Positions 1 to 8,874 of a DNA stretch of 30,513 bases are shown one piece after another; the first letter of the stretch is position 1; every line of letters starts with the position of its first letter. The notes beneath the pieces were generated by a model. The model was not told the origin of the DNA. It saw only the letters and a list, made by a program, of their open reading frames with translations, and did not search any database. The position numbers and the translations under genes are program-made. The stretch spans positions 1-30,513 of the forward strand of contig JBDSLU010000330.1 in assembly GCA_039916225.1 (NCBI GenBank). The letters are read 5' to 3'. Origin of the DNA: JBDSLU01 sp039916225. GTDB lineage: Bacteria > Acidobacteriota > Vicinamibacteria > Vicinamibacterales > Vicinamibacteraceae.

Positions 1-574
1 GCAGCTCGTCGCCGGCGCCGGCGAGCAGCAGCAGCACGAAGCAGTCGGTCATCTCGCGGACGGCGATCTCGCTCTGGCCGACGCCCACCGTCTCGACCAA
101 GACCGTGTCGTAGCCGGCCGCCTCGCACAGCAGGATGGCCTCGCGGGTGCGCGGCGCCACGCCGCCCAGATGCCCACGCGCCGGTGATGGGCGTACGAAG
201 GCGCGCTCCTCGACGGCCAGCCGCGACATCCGCGTCTTGTCGCCGAGCAGGCTGCCGCCCGATACCGGGCTCGACGGATCGATGCTCAGCACGGCGACGC
301 GCTGACCGTGCTCGCGCACCAGGCGCACGCCCAGCGCGTCGATCAGCGTGCTCTTGCCAGCGCCCGGAACGCCGGTGACGGCGATCCGGCGCGCGCCTCC
401 GGTGTGCGCCAGGATCCCGTCGAGCAGATCGGCGGCGGGGGCGGCGTCCTCGGCCCGCTCGCTTTCGACCAGCGTGATCGCGCGGGCCAGCGTCGCCCGG
501 TCGCCGCGGCGCACGCCGTCGATGTAGGCGGGTACGGACAGACGCGTGCGCGGCAGGCGCGCGTCAGGCGGCAT
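1..574 (-). CDS. meaB: MeaB-like G-protein chaperone of methylmalonyl-CoA mutase (partial, C-terminus beyond the window)
   Basis: MeaB is a cytosolic GTPase that protects methylmalonyl-CoA mutase and gates loading of its adenosylcobalamin cofactor. The 191 residues read here have no stop. They show a P-loop GVPGAGKST at about 68-76, the stretch SIDPSSPVSGGSLLGDKTRM at 97-116, and ETVGVGQSE at about 161-169, all typical of the MeaB/ArgK family. The full protein is usually about 320 residues, so roughly the last 40 percent lies left of base 1. The ATG at 574-572 overlaps the mutase stop (566-564) by 11 bases, so translation is probably coupled. Position next to the mutase and epimerase separates it from generic ArgK-type GTPases. 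Confidence 0.93.
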   Translation of the reverse strand, partial: MPPDARLPRTRLSVPAYIDGVRRGDRATLARAITLVESERAEDAAPAADLLDGILAHTGGARRIAVTGVPGAGKSTLIDALGVRLVREHGQRVAVLSIDPSSPVSGGSLLGDKTRMSRLAVEERAFVRPSPARGHLGGVAPRTREAILLCEAAGYDTVLVETVGVGQSEIAVREMTDCFVLLLLAGAGDEL

Positions 575-3500
575 GCGCCACCCCTTCCAACCGATCGAGG
601 ATGGCCAGCGCGCACACCGGGATCGGACTCCCCGGGCCGAAGACCGCCGCCACGCCGCTCGCTTCGAGCGCCGGGACGTCGGCCGGCGGCACGACCCCGC
701 CGACGGTGACCAGGATGTCCGGCCGTCCCAGCTCGCGTAGTGCCGCCAGCAGTTCGGGCACGAGCAGCCGGTGTCCGCCGGCCAGGCTCGATGCGCCGAC
801 GACGTGGACGTCGTTGTCGATGGCCATCTGCGCCGCTTCGCGCGGCGTCTGGAAGAGCGGCCCGAGGTCGACGTCGAAGCCGAGGTCGGCGAAGGCCGAA
901 GCGACCACGCGGGCGCCGCGATCGTGGCCGTCCTGTCCGAGCTTGACGATCAGCACCCGCGGCCGGCGGCCGTCGTGCTCGACGAAGGCGGCGGTGCGGG
1001 CGCGGGCGCGGGCATAGTCGTCCTCGCCGGCACGGCTCCCCCGCTCGGCGGCGCCGCGTTCCGAGGCGTAGACGCCGGCGCTCGACGACGCCGTCGCCTG
1101 ATAGCGGCCGAAGACCGCTTCGAGCGCATCGGACATCTCGCCGAGCGTCGCCCGGGCGCGGGCCGCGACGATGGCGTGCGCCAGCAAGTTGCCCCCGCTC
1201 CCGGAGCCCGTCCCCGAGACCTTCCCGGACAACGTCCCGGACAACGTCCCGGAGACGCTTCCGGAGACCGTCCGGGACGCGGCCACGGCGCAGCTCGTCA
1301 GTTCGGCGAGCGCGCGCTGTACCGCTGCGGCGTCGCGCGAGCGGCGCAGGACGGCCAGCCGCGCCACCTGCGCATCGCGCACCGCCCCGGCATCGACGCG
1401 GCGGACGTCGATCGCCGGGCTCGCGTCGCGCACGTATTTATTGACGCCCACCACCGTCTCGCGCCCGGTGTCGATCCGCGCCTGCCGGCGGGCCGCGGCG
1501 TCCTCGATGCGGCGCTTGGGCAGGCCCTGCTCGATCGCGCGGACCATGCCGCCCATCGCCTCGACCTCCTGGATGTGCGCCCAGGCTCTGGTCATCAGCT
1601 CGTGCGTCAGGCGCTCGAGGTAGTAGCTGCCGGCCCACGGATCGATCAGCCGCGTGACGCCGCTCTCCTGCTGGAGGACGCGCTGCGTGTCGCGGGCGAC
1701 GCGGGCCGCCGACTCGCTCGGCAGCGCCACCGCCTCGTCGAGCGCGTTGGTGTGCAGCGACTGGACGTGGCCGAGGACGGCGGCAAGGGCCTCGATGGTC
1801 GTGCGCGCCACGTTGTCGAATGGCTCCTGTGCGGTCAGGCTCCAGCCCGAGGTCTGCGCGTGCGCACGCAGCAGCATCGACTTCGGGCTCTTCGGCGCGA
1901 AGCCGTGCATCAGCCGCGCCCACAGCGCGCGGCCGGCGCGCAGCTTGGCGATCTCCATCGCGTGCGGCATGCCGACGCCCCAGAAAAAGCTGAGGCGCGG
2001 CGCGAAGGCATCCACGTCGAGGCCGGCGGCGATGCCGGCGCGCACGTACTCGAGGCCGTCGGCAAGGGTGTAGGCCAGCTCGAGATCGGCCGGCGCCCCG
2101 GCCTCCTGCATGTGGTAGCCGCTCACCGAGATCGGATTGAAGCGCGGCATCTCGGCGGCGCAGAACGCGATCACATCGGCGACGATGCGCATCGACGGCG
2201 CCGGTGGATAGATATAGGTGTTGCGGACCATGAACTCCTTGAGGACGTCGTTCTGGATCGTGCCGGCGAGGGCGGCGGGCGCGACGCCCTGCTCCTCCGC
2301 GGCCACGATGTAGAACGCCATCACCGGGAGCACCGCCCCGTTCATGGTCATCGAGACGGTCATCCGGTCGAGCGGGATGCCGTCGAACAGCACCTTCATG
2401 TCCTCGACCGAATCGATGGCGACGCCGGCCATCCCGACGTCGCCGGCGACGCGAGGATGATCCGAGTCGTAGCCGCGGTGCGTCGCCAGATCGAAGGCCA
2501 CCGAGAGGCCGGTCTGCCCAGCCGCCAGGTTGCGGCGGTAGAACGCGTTCGACTCTTCGGCCGTCGAGAAGCCGGCGTACTGCCGGATCGTCCACGGCTG
2601 CCGCAGATACATCGTCGAATACGGCCCGCGGAGGAACGGCGGCACGCCGGCCGCGTAGTCGAGGTGCTCGACCCCCTCGAGATCGGCGGCGCTGTAGCCC
2701 GTCTTGATCGCAATATCTTCAGCGGTCCGCAGGCCTGGCTCTGAGCTGGGCTCTGAGCTGGGCTCTGAACTAGGCGGCGACGACGCAGATCCTGCGATCC
2801 GGGGGCGGACGGCGGACGCGAACGCCTCGGTCATCGCCTCGATGGCGTAGGCGCCGGCCATCGGATCGATCACCGCGGTCAGGTGCGCTTCTTCGTCGAG
2901 GATGCGGAACACGTGCTCGGCCAGCACCGGATCGAGCCCGTGCCCGCAGATGGTGATCGTGTCGGCGCCGCCGAGGATGGCGGCGGCAGCGCCGAGCGTG
3001 GCGCGGATCAGGGCGTGGCCGATGGCCACCGGGTCGGCGGCCGACGCGGCGCGCACGTCGGCGTGGATCGCCACCGGCACGCCGTGCTCGGCGCAGACGC
3101 GGCGCAGCGCGCGTTGTCGGGCGATCTCCAGGAACAACACCGCGCTCGGCTCGACGACCAGCGTGAGCGGCTCGCCGGCGCGATCGAGGGCCTGCCCCGC
3201 TGCCACCACCAGCCCGTCGACGCCCGCACCGACGGCAATCGCCAGCCCCGGCCCCGCGCCGGGCGGACGCCAGGTGCAGCGGCGATGCGTGAGCGGCGCT
3301 GGCAGCGGTGACCCCAGATCCTCGCGCCGCGCGTAGGGCGGGACCCGGATCCCGTCGCCGACGTCCCACCCCAGCGCGGCCTCGACGGCGCCGTCGCCGA
3401 GATCGCGGCGAATGGCCGCCTTCCACACGTCGGCCGGCACCGCCGGAAAGATCGCGGCGAGCTGCAGCGGCAGGCGATCGAACAGCGGCGCGTCAGCCAA
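564..3500 (-). CDS. methylmalonyl-CoA mutase, single chain with an N-terminal small-subunit-like domain
   Basis: This adenosylcobalamin enzyme converts (R)-methylmalonyl-CoA to succinyl-CoA in propionate breakdown. The 978 residues fall into three parts. Residues 1-240 resemble a shortened mutase small subunit. A Ser/Glu/Pro repeat linker follows at 241-257. The catalytic TIM barrel (about 258-735) carries RQYAGFSTAEESN (Tyr308 matches the substrate tyrosine), VSMTMN and SGYHMQEAGA, which fit methylmalonyl- rather than isobutyryl-CoA mutase. A Val/Ser/Gly repeat linker (about 743-767) leads to the B12 domain, with DGHDRG at 857-862 (His859 is the cobalt ligand). Single-chain mutases usually have about 710-750 residues. 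The first codon is TTG at 3500-3498, inside the end of the epimerase gene, with GAGGG 8 bases upstream; no ATG is available nearby. The mutase assignment is firm; the exact start is less so. Confidence 0.95.
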   Translation of the reverse strand: MADAPLFDRLPLQLAAIFPAVPADVWKAAIRRDLGDGAVEAALGWDVGDGIRVPPYARREDLGSPLPAPLTHRRCTWRPPGAGPGLAIAVGAGVDGLVVAAGQALDRAGEPLTLVVEPSAVLFLEIARQRALRRVCAEHGVPVAIHADVRAASAADPVAIGHALIRATLGAAAAILGGADTITICGHGLDPVLAEHVFRILDEEAHLTAVIDPMAGAYAIEAMTEAFASAVRPRIAGSASSPPSSEPSSEPSSEPGLRTAEDIAIKTGYSAADLEGVEHLDYAAGVPPFLRGPYSTMYLRQPWTIRQYAGFSTAEESNAFYRRNLAAGQTGLSVAFDLATHRGYDSDHPRVAGDVGMAGVAIDSVEDMKVLFDGIPLDRMTVSMTMNGAVLPVMAFYIVAAEEQGVAPAALAGTIQNDVLKEFMVRNTYIYPPAPSMRIVADVIAFCAAEMPRFNPISVSGYHMQEAGAPADLELAYTLADGLEYVRAGIAAGLDVDAFAPRLSFFWGVGMPHAMEIAKLRAGRALWARLMHGFAPKSPKSMLLRAHAQTSGWSLTAQEPFDNVARTTIEALAAVLGHVQSLHTNALDEAVALPSESAARVARDTQRVLQQESGVTRLIDPWAGSYYLERLTHELMTRAWAHIQEVEAMGGMVRAIEQGLPKRRIEDAAARRQARIDTGRETVVGVNKYVRDASPAIDVRRVDAGAVRDAQVARLAVLRRSRDAAAVQRALAELTSCAVAASRTVSGSVSGTLSGTLSGKVSGTGSGSGGNLLAHAIVAARARATLGEMSDALEAVFGRYQATASSSAGVYASERGAAERGSRAGEDDYARARARTAAFVEHDGRRPRVLIVKLGQDGHDRGARVVASAFADLGFDVDLGPLFQTPREAAQMAIDNDVHVVGASSLAGGHRLLVPELLAALRELGRPDILVTVGGVVPPADVPALEASGVAAVFGPGSPIPVCALAILDRLEGVAHAA
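1201..1272 (-). repeat. 12-bp tandem repeat coding the mutase inter-domain linker
   Basis: Six 12-base units run in phase on the plus strand, two of them identical (CCGGACAACGTC at 1225-1236 and 1237-1248) and the others differing by a few bases. Read on the coding minus strand they give four-residue units of the form x-Val/Leu-Ser-Gly. They lie exactly between the mutase barrel and the cobalamin-binding domain. Copy-number change would lengthen the linker by four residues without a frameshift. Confidence 0.85.
2737..2772 (-). repeat. 12-bp tandem repeat coding the Ser-Ser-Glu-Pro linker of the mutase
   Basis: Three 12-base units are present: GGCTCTGAGCTG twice (2737-2748, 2749-2760) and GGCTCTGAACTA once (2761-2772). 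On the minus strand they encode three Ser-Ser-Glu-Pro units between the small-subunit-like N-terminus and the catalytic barrel. Confidence 0.88.
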
Positions 3501-4011
3501 GAGCGCCGCCCTCGTGGCCGGTGCCGGACTGCACGATCTCGACCAGGCAACCGAGGCCGGCCGCCGCGTGGGCTGGCTTCGGGTGCACGAAGAAGACGGT
3601 GGTGCCGCGCGAGCCGGGACGCGGCGCGGCGTCGATCACTCGTTGGCCCTGGGCCCGCAGCGCCTCGAACGCCGCCTGCACGTCGCGAACGCGGTAGGCG
3701 ACATGAACGAGCCCGCCGTGGCCGCCGCTCTTCTCGACCTGCCGCGCCACCGGCGACGTATCGGCGAGCGGTTCGAGCAACTGCACGGCGCCGAGCGCAT
3801 CGCTGCCGCCGGGGGCGAGCAGCACCTCGCGAACCTGGTCGGTGCCGAGGACATCCTCGCGATGGATCTCGGAGAAGCCGAGGCCGCGCCAGGCGGCGAC
3901 GTGCGTCTCGAGCGTGCCGGCCGGCACTGCGATGGCGACGTGATCGAGCCCCAGCCAACCGGGCACGCGAGCGGGATCGAGCGACGCGGTGTCGAGGCTC
4001 GACGGCAGCAC
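3493..4011 (-). CDS. mce: methylmalonyl-CoA epimerase (VOC fold)
   Basis: The enzyme interconverts (S)- and (R)-methylmalonyl-CoA, supplying the isomer used by the mutase encoded just downstream. The 172-residue protein has the two-module glyoxalase/VOC pattern. LDHVAIAV places metal ligand His24, AVQLLEP gives Gln77, HVAYRV gives His103 and CLVEIVQ gives Glu158, matching the His/Gln/His/Glu set of epimerases. The start is a GTG at 4011-4009; an in-frame TAG lies 12 bases upstream, so no earlier start is possible, and no clear ribosome site is visible. A later GTG at codon 16 is an alternative. The 3' end overlaps the mutase start by 8 bases. About 20 extra N-terminal residues precede the usual family start. 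Confidence 0.92.
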   Translation of the reverse strand: MLPSSLDTASLDPARVPGWLGLDHVAIAVPAGTLETHVAAWRGLGFSEIHREDVLGTDQVREVLLAPGGSDALGAVQLLEPLADTSPVARQVEKSGGHGGLVHVAYRVRDVQAAFEALRAQGQRVIDAAPRPGSRGTTVFFVHPKPAHAAAGLGCLVEIVQSGTGHEGGALG

Positions 4012-4063
4012 CGAGTCAGTCTACCGCGGGTCAGGGCACGCTCCCCAAGGCCGGCGGCTGAGG

Positions 4064-4069
4064 CACAAT
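4064..4069 (+). promoter_or_regulatory. possible -10 box for the Gfo/Idh/MocA gene
   Basis: CACAAT stands out in the GC-rich 102-base spacer between the divergent epimerase and oxidoreductase genes, 45 bases before the ATG at 4114. No convincing -35 box was found 17 bases upstream, so this is only a candidate. Confidence 0.2.
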
Positions 4070-4113
4070 GGGGGGCGCGCGACCCGTCGAGGGCGCGGAC
4101 AGGGAGCTTTTCG

Positions 4114-5583
<1,470 letters not shown>

Positions 5584-5730
5584 CGCCGACGGACGGGTAG
5601 GCGGAACGGGCGGCCGGACAGGGCCGTTGGCGGGCCCGGCCAGCCGTTTGGCGCCGCCCCGGCCGTCATTGGTCAAGATGTCACCGCCGTCGGACCGCCA
5701 GCGTAGAGACTCCATGAGGAGGATCGGATC

Positions 5731-6537
5731 ATGGCGCGCAGGTCGAGAGCATGGGGCGTCGCGGCGGTGGCGATCGGGTTATCCGCGTGGGGACTGCGCG
5801 TGATCGACGCCGGTGGCACAACCGGCGCGCCGCGCGCGGCCGGCGTGCCTGTTCCGATCCTCGTCGAGCTGTTCACGTCGGAGGGGTGCTCGAGTTGTCC
5901 GCCGGCCGACACGGTGCTGACGAAGCTCGCCGCCGAGAAGACGATCGGCAACGCCGCCGTCGTCACGCTCGCCTTTCACGTCGACTACTGGGATCGCCTC
6001 GGCTGGAAGGACCGCTTCTCGTCGGCCGCCTACACGGCCCGCCAGAACGACTACGCCACGGCCTGGAAGAGCGATCGCGTCTACACGCCCCAGGCCGTCG
6101 TCGACGGCCGCACCGAGTTCGTCGGCACCGATGTGAAGCAGGTGCTGGACGCGCTCGCGGCGTCGGCGGCGCGGCCGCACGCGACGGTGGCGCTGGCCTT
6201 GGCCGCCGACGACACGCCGCGCCAGCGCACGATCCGCGTGGCGATCGATCCGCCGGCGGGTGCGACGTTCAGCGGCGACGTGCTGCTGGCCGTCGCCGAG
6301 GACGGCTTGTCGTCTCAGGTGACCGCCGGTGAGAACGCCCGCAAGCACCTGCAGCACACCGGCGTGGTCCGCGGCCTGACCCGCATCGGCCGCATCGCCA
6401 AGGGCGCGCCGCTGCGCCTCGAGGCGGTGAAGGTGCCGATCGACGCGGCGTGGGCGGCAGGCGCGCTGCGCGCCGTCGTCATCGTTCAGGACAGCCGGAC
6501 GCGTGAGATCCACGGCACGGGCCAGCTGGCGTTCTGA
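5731..6537 (+). CDS. DUF1223 family exported thioredoxin-fold protein
   Basis: The 268-residue protein has an N-terminal hydrophobic segment (about 8-25), then VELFTSEGCSSCPPAD with a CxxC pair at Cys53 and Cys56. The stretches AFHVDYWDRLGWKDRFS and YTPQAVVDGRTEFVG are further hallmarks of DUF1223. The family has a thioredoxin-like fold but no established substrate; a periplasmic redox role is inferred from the CxxC. The start is strongly supported by GAGGAGG at 5716-5722, 8 bases before the ATG. It lies 147 bases after the oxidoreductase and 40 bases before the cytochrome P460-like gene, so it probably shares a transcript with the latter. Confidence 0.9.
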   Translation: MARRSRAWGVAAVAIGLSAWGLRVIDAGGTTGAPRAAGVPVPILVELFTSEGCSSCPPADTVLTKLAAEKTIGNAAVVTLAFHVDYWDRLGWKDRFSSAAYTARQNDYATAWKSDRVYTPQAVVDGRTEFVGTDVKQVLDALAASAARPHATVALALAADDTPRQRTIRVAIDPPAGATFSGDVLLAVAEDGLSSQVTAGENARKHLQHTGVVRGLTRIGRIAKGAPLRLEAVKVPIDAAWAAGALRAVVIVQDSRTREIHGTGQLAF

Positions 6538-6577
6538 CGCGCCGCGGGTCGTGTGTCGCTATCAGAGGGAGCCGTCG

Positions 6578-7105
6578 ATGACCCGCCGCCTCGTCATTCT
6601 GCTCACCGCCGTCGCGGGGCTCGCCGGCCACGCGCAGGCCGCCGACCCCGCTGACCGGGTCGGCTTCCCCGCCGACTATTCGCGCTACGCCGTCCTCCGC
6701 ACCGCCAACATCGTCGGGCAGAAGCAGCTCGGCACGATCTATGGCAACGCGCCGGCCGCGTCGATCCACGAGATGGCGAAGGTGCCGTATCCGAACGGCT
6801 CGGTCGTCGTCATGGAGTGGTCGACGCCGCTCAGGGGGGCGGATGGCATGCCGCTCGTCGGTCCCGATGGCCTGTGGAAGAAGGGCGAGGTCGTGCGCCT
6901 CGACGTGATGCGTCGCGAGGCGGGCTACGGCGCGGCCTACGGCGACAAGCGCGCCGGCGAGTGGGAATTCGCGTCGTACCGCCCGGACGGCAAGGCGTTC
7001 GAGCCGGCGATCGACGCCTCGAAGTGTGCGGCGTGTCACAGCAAGCCGGGGGCGGCGCGCGACTTCGTCTTCCGCGGCCGCTTCCCCGCCGCCGACACGA
7101 TGTAG
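6578..7105 (+). CDS. cytochrome P460-like periplasmic c-type haem protein
   Basis: The 175-residue product has a signal peptide (about 1-21, ending AQA) and one haem c motif, CAACH at 150-154, followed by a short tail containing RDFVFRGRFP. The layout (FPADYSRY near the N-terminus, a central beta region with VVVMEW, CxxCH near the C-terminus) is that of cytochrome P460 proteins, some of which oxidise hydroxylamine. That activity cannot be claimed here. The ATG at 6578 has AGAGGGAG at 6564-6571 upstream; an in-frame open stretch back to 6503 overlaps the DUF1223 gene and lacks such a site. The gene ends 5 bases before the convergent PD40 gene. Confidence 0.85.
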   Translation: MTRRLVILLTAVAGLAGHAQAADPADRVGFPADYSRYAVLRTANIVGQKQLGTIYGNAPAASIHEMAKVPYPNGSVVVMEWSTPLRGADGMPLVGPDGLWKKGEVVRLDVMRREAGYGAAYGDKRAGEWEFASYRPDGKAFEPAIDASKCAACHSKPGAARDFVFRGRFPAADTM

Positions 7106-7121
7106 CGCGGCTAGCGCCGCG
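7106..7121. terminator. hairpin at the convergent P460/PD40 junction
   Basis: CGCGGC (7106-7111) and GCCGCG (7116-7121) form a perfect 6-bp stem with a 4-base loop exactly where the two convergent genes meet. There is no U-tract on either strand, so termination is inferred from position only. Confidence 0.35.
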
Positions 7122-8100
7122 GCGGACAGGACGGCGGCCAGTCCTCGGCCGCGCCCCGCCGCCACACGAGGAACTCGCCGGAGAGCGGCCCACCGCTGTC
7201 GCGCGCGAAGAGCAGCGACCGCCCGCTCGGCGAGAACAGCGGCCCGATTTCGGTGCCGTTGACGTTGATCGCCGGGCCGAGCCTGATCCGCGGCGACCAT
7301 CCGTCGCCGCGCCGGCGCGCCTCGTAGAAGCCATCCTGCGCCGCCACGATCAGCCGCTCACCGTCCGGCGACGGCATCGGCTCGTACTCGTGTCCAGGCG
7401 TGTTGATGGACGGGCCGAGGTTCTCCACGCGCCAGTGACCCGCCCCGTTCCGACCGGCCTCGTCCCGCGCCCGCCAGATGTCGGTCTGGCCGAACCCGCC
7501 GGGCCGAGCCGATCCGAAATAGAGCCAGCCGTCCCTGGCCGGCCGCGGGAACCACTCGGCAGCGTCGGAGTTGACGGGGGCCGGCAGGCGCGTGGGCGCG
7601 CCCCATGTGCCAGTGGCGTCTCGCTCGACGCGCCAGATGTCCAGGGCCTGGCTGGTCGTGGCGCCGGTGCTGCGCGTCGAGATGAAGTAGAGGCTGCGGC
7701 CGTCGTCGGCGAAGAAGGGATCGGCCTCGAGGCCGGGGCCGGCGAACGGCGGATCGATCGGCGCTGCCCACCCGCGCGGGCCGCAGCGCGCCACCAGGAT
7801 CCGCCAGCCGGAGAAATCCTGGGCGCTGCGGACGAAATACAGGTCGCCGGTCCGCGGATCGAAGGCGGCGTGCGATTCGAAACGCGTGCTCGAGATTGCC
7901 GGCGGCGTCCACGGCCGCACGTCGGACCGCGTCGGCGCCGGTGCGCTCGACAGCGCCGCGGCCAGGACGACTCCGCCCAGCGTGACGCCTCGCCCCGGTC
8001 GCCGCGTCGGCCGCGTCGGCGGCGTCGCTGGCATCGCTCGCATCGCCGGCGTCGCTCGCACCAATCGCATCGGTCGCATCAGTCGCATCGGTCGCCGCAT
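7111..8100 (-). CDS. exported PD40/TolB-like beta-propeller protein
   Basis: The 329-residue protein has repeated PD40-type blades, for example FDPRTGDLYFVRS, FADDGRSLYFIST, PSPDGERLIVAA and FSPSGRSLLFARD. These are the WD40-like repeats found in TolB and many secreted acidobacterial proteins. A hydrophobic segment at about 39-53 (VTLGGVVLAAALSSAPA) looks like a signal peptide preceded by an odd 36-residue Met/Arg/Pro-rich leader encoded by a 9-bp minisatellite. The ATG at 8100 has GAGG 8 bases upstream. In-frame ATGs at 8088, 8079, 8070, 8043 and 8034 are alternatives, and the last two would give a more normal signal peptide. Substrate or partner is unknown. Confidence 0.78.
   Translation of the reverse strand: MRRPMRLMRPMRLVRATPAMRAMPATPPTRPTRRPGRGVTLGGVVLAAALSSAPAPTRSDVRPWTPPAISSTRFESHAAFDPRTGDLYFVRSAQDFSGWRILVARCGPRGWAAPIDPPFAGPGLEADPFFADDGRSLYFISTRSTGATTSQALDIWRVERDATGTWGAPTRLPAPVNSDAAEWFPRPARDGWLYFGSARPGGFGQTDIWRARDEAGRNGAGHWRVENLGPSINTPGHEYEPMPSPDGERLIVAAQDGFYEARRRGDGWSPRIRLGPAINVNGTEIGPLFSPSGRSLLFARDSGGPLSGEFLVWRRGAAEDWPPSCPPRR
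7999..8100 (-). repeat. degenerate 9-bp minisatellite covering a start codon
   Basis: From 8088 down to 7999 the minus strand reads as ten successive 9-base units close to ATGCGAGCG (ATGCGACTG, ATGCGACCG, ATGCGATTG, GTGCGAGCG and so on), after a 12-base first unit at 8100-8089. Each unit encodes three residues (Met-Arg-x decaying to Thr-Arg-Pro). Confidence 0.82.
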
Positions 8101-8214
8101 CTGTCGATCCTCGGATCGATGCTCGGCGCGATGGCGCTCCGAGGCAATGCCGCATTGACGAAGCGTGTGGCTGCCGAGCCTCTGCCGGCACCAGCGCGGG
8201 CGAACGGTCGCGCC

Positions 8215-8817
8215 TTACTTCAAAGCGCGGCGCGTCCAGGTCCATTCCTGGCCGACGGTCTTGCCGCCCTTCGGGCCCTCGACGCGCGCGTGCAGCGCCC
8301 CGGCGTCGTCGATCCAGTAGACGATCCGCTGCGGGAAGTCGTGCGCCGGGTTGGCGAAGACAGCGCGCCGCGGTCCGCTCTCGACCAGGCCGAAGCGCGT
8401 CGGCGGCCGCCCGCCGGGCTGCGCGACGTAGGCGACACCGTCCGCGCCGGCCTCGATCCGCAGGAACTCGAACGACACCATCCGCGCCGCACCCCCGCGC
8501 GCCGAGATGTCCTTGTGCAGGCCGACCAGGGCCCCGCCGTCCGCCGAGGTCCAGATCTCCTCCATCTGCATGGGGCCGTCGCTCCCCGCCCAGTGGCCCG
8601 CCAACCACGCGAGATCGGCGATCTGCCCGGGGCTCTGTGCTGAGGTTTGCGCGGCGCTGTGCGCCGATCCCGGCGCCAGGCTGAGCCCGAGGCTCGGGCC
8701 CGGCGCGGCATCTGAACGGAGCCCGCGGCTCGAGCCGCTCTCAGTGCTGGGCCCGCGGCCGAGGCCCGGGCTGGTGGTTGCGGTAATGAGAACGAGGGCG
8801 AGGGCAAAGCGCGTCAT
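8215..8817 (-). CDS. DUF6265 family exported protein
   Basis: The 200-residue product has a signal peptide (about 1-20), then a Gly/Ser/Pro-rich low-complexity stretch to about residue 65. The conserved domain follows: ADLAWLAGHWAG, MEEIWTSADGGALVG, FEFLRIEA, VAYVAQPGG, VFANPAHDFPQRIVYW and a final EWTWTRR. These match the DUF6265 family, small secreted proteins of unknown function probably with a lipocalin-like barrel. The ATG at 8817 is the start at the signal peptide; no ribosome site is evident. It is co-directional with the PD40 gene 114 bases downstream and lies 57 bases beyond the end of the AraC gene. Confidence 0.85.
   Translation of the reverse strand: MTRFALALVLITATTSPGLGRGPSTESGSSRGLRSDAAPGPSLGLSLAPGSAHSAAQTSAQSPGQIADLAWLAGHWAGSDGPMQMEEIWTSADGGALVGLHKDISARGGAARMVSFEFLRIEAGADGVAYVAQPGGRPPTRFGLVESGPRRAVFANPAHDFPQRIVYWIDDAGALHARVEGPKGGKTVGQEWTWTRRALK
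8685..8738. repeat. cluster of perfect palindromes inside the DUF6265 linker
   Basis: GCCCGAG-G-CTCGGGC (8685-8699) and GCGGCTCGAGCCGC (8725-8738) are perfect dyads within 55 bases of coding DNA. They fall in the low-complexity linker, not in the conserved domain. Confidence 0.6.
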
Positions 8818-8874
8818 GGCCAGAGTCTGCCGCAGCGGACGCCGGGCGTCTTGGAGAAATGCGACAGCGGACGC

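Noticed and set aside
771..2744. 657-residue plus-strand ORF opposite the mutase gene
   Set aside because: Arg/His/Asp-rich shadow of a well-identified gene with GC-biased third positions; no family motifs.
3412..4113. N-terminal extension of the Gfo/Idh/MocA ORF
   Set aside because: Lies antisense to the epimerase and mutase genes; a good ribosome site and export signal occur at 4114.
5584..5730. Possible terminator or promoter in the 147-base gap before the DUF1223 gene
   Set aside because: Many short GC complementarities but no single clear stem and no convincing -10/-35 pair; only the ribosome site at 5716-5722 is solid.
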